64,000 nt of DNA from the NCBI GenBank assembly GCA_033002965.1, contig JAURVB010012951.1, forward strand, positions 1-64,000. Direction: 5' to 3'. A model generated the notes under the pieces. The model was not told the origin of the DNA. It searched no databases and worked only from the letters and a program-made list of their open reading frames with translations. Below, in pieces: positions 50,830-62,714 of this stretch (positions are counted from its first letter, which is position 1; the number at the start of each line of letters is the position of its first letter). The DNA is from Piper betle (Eukaryota; Streptophyta; Magnoliopsida; Piperales; Piperaceae). A program made the translations under genes and the position numbers.

Positions 50830-53800
50830 CTAGCTCACTTGTTGCTGTCCGTAGACGGGGTAAGTTCCATAAGCAGCAGGAGCATACATGCCCATGTTTC
50901 GATGTGGAATTCCATATCCATACCCATCATAGAATTGCCCTCCATAATAAACTCCATTCCAGTAATTAGCTTGGTGATCAGCCCTATGCTGTGAGAAAAC
51001 AGATTTAAAGGCATAATAAGCCAACCATGCTCCAGCAGTTCAATTCTCAAATATTTAAAAAATTAGCACTATGCCTTGTAGATGCCAGACACATGAAACA
51101 AAGATAATTTTAAGTGTTTTCTAATACACGGCTTTCGGTCTTCTTTTACCACAAGACAGGCTCAACATTACAGCAACAAAGATAACCGATGCATGAAAAA
51201 AGAAAATGAAGCTCCATCATCAGCCAAAGTGACAACTTGAACAATAAATAGGACAATTGAACTCAAAATCCCATTAATTTGTGTTGTTTCCAAAAATTAT
51301 TACAACAGTAAGTATGTGATGCCCCTAAACAATCTCAGCTCCTAATGCTTGGAAGTTAAAAATTCCAAAAATGGCGTAGCAGAATTTGCATGTGATGATA
51401 AATGAAAAAATATTTATTGAGAAAATAACAGATAGCATGCATGGATTTATAAATAAAAAAATGTCAAAAGGTGAAATGACTCTTATGTCTTGCAAAAAAA
51501 AAGAAAAAGAAGATATATACTCCTCTGCGTATCACAGTGATACGGAAAATCAAAAGAAAAGCAAACAAACATATTTTTTTTAAAAATGTAGGGGCAAAAT
51601 ATGAGCCAACAAACTCATATGCGCTGATTAAAAAAATAAAGAACCTAAAATGCTTCAAATAATCCAGATAAAAAATAATTCTACGTTCGCTCGTATACCA
51701 ATATACTAATTAGCAAAAACTGAAAGGGCTTTGCAGGTATATAATAGTAAAAGTAAACATGCATGGATCAAACTTTCGAAAATAAATACCAACTTGCTTT
51801 TTAAAAATGGAACAAGGACTTTAGCGGTTAGAATGGAACGAACCTGCCTCTGGGCCCAATTACGTCCCCATGACAGACGAACTGTCTGTTTCCCTATGAC
51901 AGTCCCATTCAATTTTTGCAGTGCCTCCTCAGCATGGTTGCTGGCATTTTTAGTAGTGAATTTAGAAATTGTATATTGGATAAAAAAGGTATTTATTTGG
52001 AAGTAATATAGAAAGTAAATCCTACCGATTTGCAAATTGCACAAAACCACAACCCTTTCCAACTGGGATTTTCACAGATACAATCTCACCATACTGGGAA
52101 AATGTTTGTTTAAGGTACTCGTCACTGGTGCTGGGATCAAGGCCTCCAACAAAAATCTATATACAGAAAGACTTTTCACTTGTGTCCATCCAGATCGACT
52201 TAACCAGAAATATCGATAAGTATTCATACTTACAGTAGTATTCACCATGTCACTGTCAGATTGGGATGTGCCACTTGCTGCACAGCAATGTTAGATCAAA
52301 AACATTTCATTTATTGAAAAAAAGTCATTCACAAACACGTATATCATAATTGCACCTGAAAATTATTGGCTAGATGAAATAAAGTGATTGTAGGATTAAA
52401 CCTTTGAGGTATCATCTTATGCTTTTGTTAACTGAAGAGGTAACTGAGGTATGCTGGTCAGATCTCTTGATTGTAACTACTATACAACATTTTCAATTCA
52501 TTAATTACAAAAACTGGCATGGGAAAAGGTGGGGAGGGGAGAGGAAGAGGGTTTTCAAACTGGAAATGAACAAAGACATTGTCTGCATCTCATTTTAGGT
52601 TCATTCAATTGCAACATACAATCTAGATATCCATGACTTTACAATGTACTCAACAATTATAACCTGTAATACATTCAAAATATTGGCCAACACATACAAG
52701 CAAGAACAAAAAGTGTCCATCCTTTCTGGCATAATTTTTTAAAACAAAAACATCCGTGGGTACAAATTAGTAGTGAGAGGAAACAATAATCCAACGTAAA
52801 AATAAGCAGCAATTTTTTTTAATAATTAAGAAAATACCAAGAAGTTAATTAAAAATATTTACCTTGCTGAGATCCGGAAAACTTCCTAGGAGTTGCTGCT
52901 CCAATGCGCATAGGTCTGCTTGAACAATACACCCCATTCATTTCAGATATAGCACGAGATCTCTCATTGTCATCACCAAACCTCACAAAACCATAGCCTT
53001 TAGAACGGCCAGTATTGATGTCCATTACAACTTTTGCTTCCTTAACAGAAGGATATTTACTAGAAAAAGTTTCTTGCAAAATAATATCTGTTACATCAGA
53101 GGCCAAATCACCCACAAAGATCGAATGATCAGATCCTGCTTCCGTACGCCTATCTCCCATACTAAATGTTGCCCAATTAAGTCGGAATGGCTGATCAGAA
53201 GCAGGCATAGGTGCCCCATTGAAGTTCTGTAAAACCCTTTCAGCAGCAGCTCTTGAATTAAATTCGACAAATCCATAGCCTTCTGAGTGACCAGTCTGCT
53301 TATTTCGAATAACTTTAATGGATATTACCTGTGTGTAGACATAAAAAATGTCAAGGTTAATTATGGTGTCAAGAAAGGTTAACAAGGAGAATAAAAAAGT
53401 ATAAATCCTAGCCCCAGATGCAAATAACATGAATGCTAGATTGATTGTCCACAGCATGCAACACAACAGCCTATGATGTGGAAATATGAATGGAAATTAT
53501 TAAAAACAACAGATGGGGCACCAAAAAGCGAATCCAAAATCTCTGTAAAAATTGCCTAAAACACATTTTGCAGATGAGTCAACGAGTTTAACACATTGTG
53601 AAACAACATGCTTCGTCTGCAAAAACCACTTTATTTTAAGCATATTGTACTTTCTAAACTCAAGAACGCACAACCATGCACAAGAACAAGTAGTAGCTAG
53701 TGCCCCTTTTTAGTAGACAGGCAGCCTTTTATGTATACATTATACATATTATAAACATCTTTAATGCTAACTTAAAGCATCTTATTACGATAGTGCAAAT

Positions 53801-54707
53801 CTAAAATCCTCGGAAGCTGTTTTTATTTTTTCTTTTTATTTTGTATCGTTAATTGATAGGTTTATATAGGAACCTAAGGGAGGCAAATCCCAGACACTGT
53901 TTGATAGAACAACTCAACATCTGTGGAAATAGCAAAGATCTATTATGAGAATAGCAGAAATAATTCTTAAGCAAGAAAGCAAGCAATCTCTACAAACAGA
54001 ATGATATTTTAAGTGACAATTGCTAAGCAAGTAAGCAATCACCAAATACAAACCTTAAATACGAAAACACAAACACCATCTCTCCTTATTGCGTAACGTA
54101 AGACAATTAAACACGGTAATTACCGATTATCAAGATAAACCACACTAAGCTTTTCCTGCACCCTTCCAGAAAATCCAAAGATTTTTTTTTGTATCAACTT
54201 ATGAAGTTTCCACTTTTTCGCGAATTACATAAAATATCAGCGTACAAACACCCATAAACCAAAAGACAATAACTTCACACCAGCCCATACAAAATCACAA
54301 ACTATTCTTAGAAGAATTCCGAAATTCTTCAATCAAACTAATCAAACAGAGCAGTTCAATCGACCCCACAGGCCACAAAGCAAGCAGAAAAGAAAAACAC
54401 GCACAAAACAAAAGAAAAAGCCGAAAAAAGAAATCAACCTCGCCGGTGCGAGCAAAGCAGCTATGGAGATAACTCTCGTCCATCCAATACTGCAGGTCGC
54501 CGACCCAGATCGACGCGTTTTCCTCCGTCCCCTTGACCGGCGCCGCCAGCCCATTACCCGCCATTGGATACGGATTGAATCGATGCAGGTAATGCTGGTG
54601 GGCGGGCACCATGATCATCGGGTACTGCATCGGCACCCACTGCGGCGGCGGCGGCGGCCCGCCGCCTGCTGCTGCTGCGGGTGATCCACTCCGGCCGGCG
54701 ACTGCAT
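50830..54707 (-). CDS. RBP47: RBP47-type RNA-binding protein with three RRMs, six exons
   Basis: Nuclear/cytoplasmic oligouridylate-binding protein of the RBP45/RBP47 group, whose members bind poly(A)+ RNA and enter stress granules. Exons: 54707-54439, 53328-52863, 52277-52234, 52156-52026, 51940-51844, 50988-50830, all in phase. A Gln/Pro-rich N-terminus (MQSPAGVDHPQQQQAAG, then QWVPMQYPMIMVP) leads to RRM1 (SIWVGDLQYWMDE, EGYGFVEF), RRM2 (SIFVGDLASDVTD, KGYGFVRFGD), RRM3 (IFVGGLDPSTSDEYL, GCGFVQFAN, VRLSWGRN) and a Tyr/Gly-rich tail ending QQQVS. RRM1 is split by the first intron as in relatives. One base seems missing near 54658-54660 (GGG before a CCG run), shifting the N-terminus out of frame. 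The first donor, GAG|GTTGAT, is weak. Confidence 0.92.
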
Positions 54708-54835
54708 TTCGATCGCGACTGCCACCGAAATTTGAGACGGAAAAAGCACCGGCGGCGGCGGAGGCGGCGAATTCCGGCTGCCGGCGGCAGTGGCGATGGC
54801 AAGGGAAGCAGGGGAAGAGAGTTGGATGAAGGTGA

Positions 54836-57026
54836 TGAGAGAGGGATTAGTAGTATGATGAGGTTTGTTTTTGGCCGTTGGATTGACCTACTATGTGTTA
54901 ATTTGTCCGTTGATTGCTGATGTACTGTTCAGTTATTTACTACCTTTTGTTTAGCGAAACCTCCGGGATCATGGTCCTTTGAAAGATATAATAAAAGTGC
55001 TTGTTTAGGTAATAACATTTTTATATCATGCTTTGGAAAAAATAATAACATTTTTTTAATGACAATATTTTCAGTGTGATGAAATTGATGATCTTAGGGG
55101 TTTGGTTGCAGGGAAATTTGGGTTGGTATTGTTTACCTTGAAAAATAATTAAAATGTTAAGATGGTTTTATGTCATCTTAACTAAAAAAAATCAAATACC
55201 TTAAATCGTCATCCTTCACCTTTGGCATGATTTTTCGAGTTAGGATTGAATCCCAGATTCCCGGTTTTATTTCTCCCCTCAAAATGGTTCAAAGATGAAA
55301 GAACACGTTTTGACCTTTAAAATAAATTTATGATATTAATTGGACAAAAAAAGTATAAGTGAATAAAGTTCAAATAAAAATGTCAGGGTAAAATTGGAGA
55401 TAACTTTTTTAGATAATTACTACTTCAAAGTTCAAACCAACTGGGTGTGGAGTGCTTTAGAAGATTTATGATTGGGACTTTGATATACATAACTCATTTT
55501 CTGAATCGAGACTTATAATGATCACAACTTCTATATTTTATTATTATTTTTTTGGTAAGCCCTTGTTAAAAAATTGTCCAATAAACTTTTTTTCTCAAAT
55601 TCAATATTTTATTTTTTACTAGATATGGTTAATATTTATTTATTTGCCTTATAGGGTTTTTCGGTCTTACCTGATCAACAAGTCTACTTCCCTTAAAACA
55701 AAAATGACAGGTGAGAAGATGGAAGAGCCCTTAACTAAACAAAATTTCAATTACACTCTGATTCCCTTTCAACCTCTATTTACCTAGAGGCATTCATACG
55801 AGACAAAAATAAATCCTCCAATTTGTAATTATATATTTAACCCTAGTTTAACTCGTAATAAACTCTCTGAATAATTTATTCTTGGCACACGTACCCCGTG
55901 CGATGACTCGATTCCATTAGCTTAGCTCCGCACGCTCACACAACCACATCCCTACCGGCCGCAAACATAACGTACACACGCAAATTAGCTATGCTCTTGG
56001 GATTCATACACCTTAACTCCTCGACCAATTTATACATCCTAGCTAATCAGTTATACATTCTGAAGTTTACAATTAATCAATTTATCCAAAAAACATCCAG
56101 AAAAGTGTAAGGGAAGATCGTATGCAAATACCCATCATTTTGAAATGGCCATGGTCTTTGTTTTCAATATGAATCGACCTACTCGTCGTCGTCTTCTTCT
56201 TACAGGGCAAAAGAGTTTTGTTCTTCGAAATTCATTAAACTAGTGCCAAAAAAAACAAAATCGAGACACAGTGCAACTCTTTTGCTTAAAATTCGCAACT
56301 GCAATGTGGACCGGGCCACCTACCAATTGGGGCCGAACATTGTCGGTAATCATCTATGTCTAGTGCGCTAATTATTTGTCTCTACCATATAATATATACA
56401 TTCATTTATTCATTCAATCCCATACATTAAACGCCAAACTCGTTTCATATTATGAATCGTAACTATATACCCTAATATACACATAAGTGAAGAAGAGTTT
56501 TTATTTTTATTTTTATTTTCCTTTAAAAAAAAGAGGTATTTAAGGGGAAAATGTTACATATTCAGTGGATATTGGAAAGGTTTAAAAAAACGGGGATGAC
56601 GTGCAGTAGATGGGATATAAATATATATAAACACAAAAAAAAGGTAAATACGCATTTGTGCAAGCCATGAAGTTTCTAACACATATATATAGTAGACAAA
56701 GCCAATATATTTTGTATATGACAGAATTCTATTACATATGGTCAGGACGAATAGTACATACACAAATACATGCATTGCCTTATTTTTTATTCCTAGAGGC
56801 AAGAATCACTATTATTGATTTTCCCCAGATAATTATAATGATCTTCATAAACCACACACACAAATAATACCTGCATGCATGCACTAATGTTGTAAGGTAT
56901 GATCACTACATATATACCACATATATATACTTTTATTATTATATGATCATGCATGAAACAAGCGTATAATAATATAATTCCAACTTGAATATATCCCATG
57001 CTTGCACTAGCTAGCTTGATATGCAT
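54836..57026. other. intergenic, no gene seen
   Basis: Upstream of RBP47 and downstream of the first CEP gene. AT-rich, with no believable coding sequence. Short frames at 56554-56867 overlap on opposite strands. Confidence 0.4.
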
Positions 57027-57284
57027 CTAAACATGAACGTTGGAGTGTCCAACGCCCGGACTGTTACCGGGCCCGGATGGCTGCTCGCTCTTGACGCTAA
57101 CCATGGATGGAACCATTTTCTCATTCACTTCTATCTCTTGTCCACCACATTTGTCACAAACTCGAGGAACAACAACTTGATCAAGAGCAGCCAGTATTCT
57201 TCTTCCTTCGCAACCAATAATCACATTAGACAGTAAGAAAATGAGCATGGCATAGTTGATCACAAGCCTTCCAGTACCGGCCAT
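57027..57284 (-). CDS. CEP-type secreted peptide precursor (copy 1)
   Basis: An 85-residue precursor of a C-terminally encoded peptide hormone; CEPs are trimmed to about 15 residues, secreted, and perceived by CEPR receptor kinases in nitrogen and root signalling. Residues 7-27 form a signal peptide (INYAMLIFLLSNVIIGC) ending before EGRR. A variable middle carries VCDKCGGQE. Residues 66-80 are the peptide domain SEQPSGPGNSPGVGH, followed by SNVHV. The PGNSPGVGH core is canonical, but the usual FRPT start is replaced by QPSG. Intronless, with a TATA box about 120 bp upstream. A paralogue lies about 2 kb further along on the same strand. Confidence 0.85.
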   Translation of the reverse strand: MAGTGRLVINYAMLIFLLSNVIIGCEGRRILAALDQVVVPRVCDKCGGQEIEVNEKMVPSMVSVKSEQPSGPGNSPGVGHSNVHV

Positions 57285-57397
57285 GTTAAAGAGCTAGACG
57301 GTTGTTTATCTTCTATACGAGAGAATATATATATTACAAAAGAAGGAAGGAGATGAGATGTTATACTTAAGATGTCCATCAGAGAATTCGCAACTGG

Positions 57398-57405
57398 TAT
57401 TTATA
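57398..57405 (-). promoter_or_regulatory. TATA box of CEP copy 1
   Basis: TATAAATA on the minus strand, in the context GGCTATAAATACC, about 121 bases before the start codon. The spacing nearly equals that of the second copy. Confidence 0.6.
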
Positions 57406-57408
57406 GCC

Positions 57409-59137
57409 TACAAAGGGTACATGCATGAGTCAGATCAGAGGATTCCATGAATCAAGATACCAGGCACTAAAGTGAAAAGCATTGCATACGGACGGTGGTG
57501 GTGAAAGCAATACCAGAGCAAGGACTAAGGAGGGGCCATGGCCACAAGCCATTGTTCTAGGTCAAAGCATGCTCAAGATACTAGTTTTTATAGAATCCAT
57601 GGTGATCCTTCACTCTTTATTCCCTTTCTCCTGACTATTTGACGTTGTACCAATAATAATTCGTTCGTGTTAGGCCATTTCAGAGCCATCCAAAGTGAAC
57701 CTGCTACAAGAAAAACCTGGGCGGCCTCCAGTACTTCCTTGACATAAAACTGCGGATTTCCATTTTTTCAACTGCAGCGCACAATGTTCTCCATTCCTTG
57801 ATCTCTCACTCCCCCACTATGTTTTGCAAGTCTACATCATTAAATGTTATACATTCTATTCGACTGATCGATTCTTGAATTCACTAATCTATTCCTCTAC
57901 TTAACCGAGAACGTATAATATATAGGTCTGTAATAAATTAAGTTTTAGCTGATCTATATATATATATATATGCTGTAATTTTTTTCTTACATATATTGAT
58001 ACCCAGGATCAAGATTTATTTCAATGATTAAACATTGCAAGTGCTCAATTAACAAAGGAAAGACGACATTTTAATCAGTATGCCTCGCTGCTTTTTAAGT
58101 TTCTTTTTTCATTCATGGAGAAGACCTGCAAGTGGTTGGCAGCCAAAGGCACAAAATAGAGGATAGAATTATTTTCGGGTTTTTTCTGGGTATTTTAGTA
58201 GCTTGCATATCTGATTAGCGGCTCTTGTGATCTTTGGTGCAATATGTCCCACGCACTAATTAACAGTCCAACTTGTTGGCGTTGTGCAAGTAAAATATCA
58301 AAGATGGCAATGATGATCGTGAAAGAGCTCCTAAGGTTGAGGAAGGAGGAAATTGAGTACACTGAAAACCAAATAAAATAGGAGCTCTGTATGATCAATC
58401 ACAGTGCGTGCTAGACTGTATGTTGTTCTCTTTGCACAGAAAGATAAGGAATCTTCCTTATATATATTCCTGGGCACTTAGATATGCATACACAAAGTGC
58501 ACATCTTTTTCCTTTTTACTTTTCAACTATATGAATTGGTGTGCATAACTCTTCTTTTCTGTTATGTGCATGTCCTAGTTTTTGTTTTCTGTTGGTAAGT
58601 GCCTTTGCACGCTTGACCTGGCTTTAATTTCAATTTCTGACATATATTCTATCTATTAAGTTTAATTTGGTTATGGTAATTACATGATTTTAATCTCGGA
58701 TATATAGGACTGTAGTTTGGTTATGTATCTTTAATTAGTCTTTAACATCTTTAGTTAACTAGTTTCCTCCGTTTTAGTTGTTGACGTTTAATTCTTTCGT
58801 TGAGGTTTTGGGTGATCTGGTTCTTGTCTTGCCATATTTTTTTACTTCTACGAATTGTTTGTATAATTATAGTACTATTATTATTAATTAAGATAAATTA
58901 TTAACACCGTATTATTACCAAGATAAACTACCTCAAATCACTTTCTAAAACTAATTGAACCTACGAAAATATCTTAAAAAACAGTACAGTTTGGATTGAG
59001 AATATGAAGGATAAAATGATCTTACCGGTATCTTAATCAATTGAAAAGCATTAAATTTGGCTATCAATCAAAGAGAATTTTACATGCACAAGTACATTGT
59101 TTAACTTTTACAGATTGTAAATGAAGAGATCAGAAGT
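57409..59137. other. spacer between the two CEP genes
   Basis: Promoter side of copy 1 and 3' side of copy 2. An open frame at 58195-58398 (-) has no recognised domain, and no CEP-like motif was seen in it. No third copy is visible. Confidence 0.4.
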
Positions 59138-59449
59138 TTAGTTGAGAAGAGAGTGGCCAACGCTAGGACTATGGCCAGGTGTAGTTGGTCGTATCCCATT
59201 TACATCAATCGCTTTGGAGCTAGTACAGGTACTAGTGGTATGGGAATGCATTCTCTTGGGCTTTGATAGCACAACGCTCTCCCTACTTTCCTTCACTTGT
59301 CTATCTTCTTGACCCATGCACTTCTTGCACCTCATGTTTTGCTTCTTCCCCACCAAATGCCTTCCTTCTGATAGAAACACTGCATGGCTAAACACAATAA
59401 CCACAATAAATATACAATAATATACAGAATATTTGATATTTGGGGCCAT
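59138..59449 (-). CDS. CEP-type secreted peptide precursor (copy 2)
   Basis: A 103-residue CEP precursor. A hydrophobic signal segment (YYCIFIVVIVFSHAVFLS) ends before EGRHL. The middle carries RCKKCMGQE, matching copy 1 (CDKCGGQE), then a basic linker. The peptide domain at residues 85-99 is GIRPTTPGHSPSVGH, followed by SLLN. It keeps the RPT-PGHSP-VGH pattern, with Ser in place of the usual Gly after PGHSP. Intronless, with a TATA-like box about 122 bp upstream. The shared EGR(R/H), C-x-K-C-x-GQE and gene layout show that the two genes arose by tandem duplication. Confidence 0.88.
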   Translation of the reverse strand: MAPNIKYSVYYCIFIVVIVFSHAVFLSEGRHLVGKKQNMRCKKCMGQEDRQVKESRESVVLSKPKRMHSHTTSTCTSSKAIDVNGIRPTTPGHSPSVGHSLLN

Positions 59450-59563
59450 TAATTAACAAGGCTGATATATGGAAATGATTTGCTTGGGATGGTGGACTTG
59501 AAACAGAAAGACAGCACAAGGAATGGATCATAGAACTCACTCACCCTGGCAACGGATGCGAGG

Positions 59564-59571
59564 TATTTAAA
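59564..59571 (-). promoter_or_regulatory. TATA-like box of CEP copy 2
   Basis: TTTAAATA on the minus strand in the context GGTTTAAATACC, about 122 bases before the start codon. Confidence 0.5.
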
Positions 59572-59572
59572 C

Positions 59573-60204
59573 CTTTGGTGGCCAGCCCCCACCATGAACG
59601 AAACTCAGTGCACACAAATGCATGATGCAATGGAAAAACAATACTTGTATGAGTGGGGGTGGAGTATTCAAATCTGAGATTTACAAGACTATTAATATGG
59701 TTTGAATTTTAGGACTAGCGTATCAAAGCTGACCAGTCTTTCCTGCTAATTGGCTCTCCGTATTAATTTCCATCCCTACTTTGTGTGCATCGTGGAATTA
59801 GGTCGCCTTCCTAAAGATGACATGAATGAGACCAAATGATGCCACCACTTGCTGGATGAATAACTTAAATACGAGGAACGCAGAAACACTGCTAATTGAT
59901 CACTCATCTCTGGTCGGCAGCTTGCCGGGTACTTCTCTTTGGTTGTTTATTTGGCAGCTTATTTGATATAGTTAGATTTGGAGGGGGAGGCACTCTATTT
60001 TTCCATTGTGAATTAGCAAAGTGCTATTTTTTTGTAAATTAAACTGCAGAAGGCAGACACTTCGGGGCCTGCCATCTGAACAGAGCGTTGAAATTAACTA
60101 CGTTGACCTTGGCCTCTCGCGACCTTGAAGCGTTAGGTTTTATAGAATGGAAAAAGGCCGCGAATGCTCGAGTCCTGTAAGTTATCGAATTTAGTCGAAT
60201 AATT
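59573..60204. other. upstream flank of CEP copy 2
   Basis: No gene recognised. It includes the likely regulatory region of the peptide gene. Confidence 0.4.
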
Positions 60205-60945
60205 AATAAAAATTATTTACACTCCCACTTTTTACAAAAAGTATCATTTACACCGCTTAATTTTTAAAAAATAATAACTTATACCCTTCTTTAATTTGAA
60301 AAATGATTACTTACATCCTCCAAGTTCTAACATTGTTAATAATTAATTAAATATTAATGATTTGACCGAAGTTGAACCATATTTAAACTTGACGATACTT
60401 TAGCATTATTTTCTTAACTAATTTTTATTATATAAATAAATATAAATATATAAACTCTAATAATAATGAGGATAAGTAATTAAATATTGATAATTTGACC
60501 AAAAAGTCATACCATATTTTAACTTGATGATATGGCAAAGTCGGACACATAATCAAGGAATAATATACTTTTAACATTATTTTCCTATAATTAAATATTA
60601 CTTACACTTTTGAAGATATATCTGAATTTGCCATATCATCAAATTAAAAATTGATCTACTTTCGATTACATCATCAATTTTTAATTATTTATTAATAACA
60701 TTTTTATTTAAGTAATACATTAATAGGTTAAAAATGATACTAAAAAATATTTTTCTTTGATGATGTGTTTGTGTTTTTTCATATTATCAAGTTAAAATAT
60801 AAGCTTGTTTCAACCACATCACTAATATTTAACCAATTATTTAAATGCATTAGAATCTAAAGGGTGTAAGTTATCAATTTTTTTAAAAATTGTTGTAAGT
60901 GATAATTTACCTAAAAATAGGGGTGAAAGTGATTTTTACTCCTGA
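60205..60945. mobile_element. foldback/MITE-like element with terminal inverted repeats
   Basis: The left arm (AATTATTTACACTCCCA, then ATAACTTATACCCTT and TTGACC...AACCATATTTAAACTTG) is mirrored by the reversed right arm (AATCACTTTCACCCCTA, then ATAACTTACACCCTTTAG and TATTTTAACTTGATAAT). Internal copies of the TTTAACTTGATGATATG segment also occur. No coding capacity. Confidence 0.55.
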
Positions 60946-62714
60946 ATATTTATGATTGACAAATAACAAATTACTATGGTTACAACCTCCTTTGATAAAA
61001 AGACCAATTAAAAAATAAATATAACTTATTATTATAAACCAATAATATTAGGATTTTTTAGTGTCTATCGATAAACGATTCAAAAAATTAAGTTACGACA
61101 CATGCACCCCACGAGTTGAACTTCCATATTGTAACATGTTATTTTCCTTAATTAAACATAAAAAAACAGTGATTATAGTTTGATACTAGTTGATTATAGA
61201 GAAATTTTTACATAATTAGAGTATGTGTGATTGTAAAATAAACAGTGTTTTTGTATGTATTGTAGCGTGAAAAATGGATGACATAACAAAATTAGAATAA
61301 TTTGGTGTACCCTTAAAATCTAACTTTTTGTAAAAAAAAAAATTTATATAAACATGGCAAACACTGTGATGTTTATTGGACCATGTTCCCCATAATTACC
61401 ACCTTGGACACTTAGTGATGAAGGTTAATTTTTTTTAGTTAACTTAAACTTGATTCAAACTCGAATCAGCTACAACCTCCGTTATAAACAAAATCAAATT
61501 TTCTAGAAAAACTTAACTTAAAATAATTAGCTAGATGAGCACCCTAATTTGGATATCTTTAAATATAACCATATTTAAATATTTATTATTGCCATGTACC
61601 ATCACCGTATTCATTTTGTTGACAAGGGGTCAGCTCACAGTATTCACTACATTAACTATATAAAATATAAATAAATTAATAATTTATTTATATTTGATAC
61701 ATGAATGATTAAAAGTTAAAAAGGCTAGATTAGATTTAATGAGATTAAATCCAAATATTTGTTTTTTTCAGAAAATATCATAAATTACCATATTTGAATG
61801 TTTTTTATTACAAAATGCCCAAAAGTTTAAACTTTATCGGACATAATTAGGTTCCCAATTTTTATTTTATATATAATCAATTCATATATTTTAAGTATAT
61901 TTGACTTATAATTTATACTTTATTGATGTAAATACATTTAATTTAACTTTAATTTTTTAAACACATTTTTCTTGTATTCCATATGACAAATGATATATTT
62001 TTTAAATCGTCAAATAAAAAATGTATTATATTAAACAAAAAAATTTAATTTCTAAAAATATAAAAAGGTTCAAATTCAAATTTAAACACCAAAAATTTAT
62101 ATATTTATTTTATTTTTTTTTGAATTTTGAATGTTTAAAATTTTGAAAAAAACTTTTTTTTCTTTTTAACTCATCGGTAATATAATTTTAGAACAGAGAA
62201 TCTTTTTATTTTTATCTATTATTTACTTTTTTTAATAAAAATTAGATTTTTATAGGTATTTTTGTTGTTAAATAAAAAATAATGAGATTTGATCATGTTG
62301 ATGGGACAATTTAAAAAATGACTATGTTATATGTAATATAGGTTTTGAAATTTTGGCTATATTTGTAATAAAATTTCGACATCCCGACTCGTACCATATT
62401 TTTCCTTTAGTATATATAATAAATAATAAGTTGAACCGAACCGAACCGGCTGAATCAAACCCGCCTCTCCTCTACCGCTTTCGTCCCCAAATTCAACCCT
62501 CCCACCTGTCAATCTCCGGCGAGCACCACCATCACCGGCAAGCACCACTATCGGCACCGGCGGCGAAAATAGAATAGAGGAATGCGGTAACCGTTGAAAA
62601 TCTGAATGTTTTTGTTCCAAGTTTCTTCCGAGAAACAAACTCCTTCTCTCTCCAACCTTGGGAAGCCGGCGTTCTCGCGAACTTTCGCCTGAGATCCCCG
62701 CGAGCAGGCGAACC
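60946..62714. other. intergenic, promoter side of HYL1
   Basis: Very AT-rich until about 62430, then GC-richer sequence (62440-62710) that fits the promoter and 5' UTR of the HYL1 gene. No separate gene is seen. Confidence 0.45.

Noticed and set aside
58195..58398. 67-codon minus-strand frame between the CEP genes, considered as a third peptide gene
   Set aside because: It has no cleavable signal peptide followed by a CEP, PIP or IDA motif at the C-terminus.
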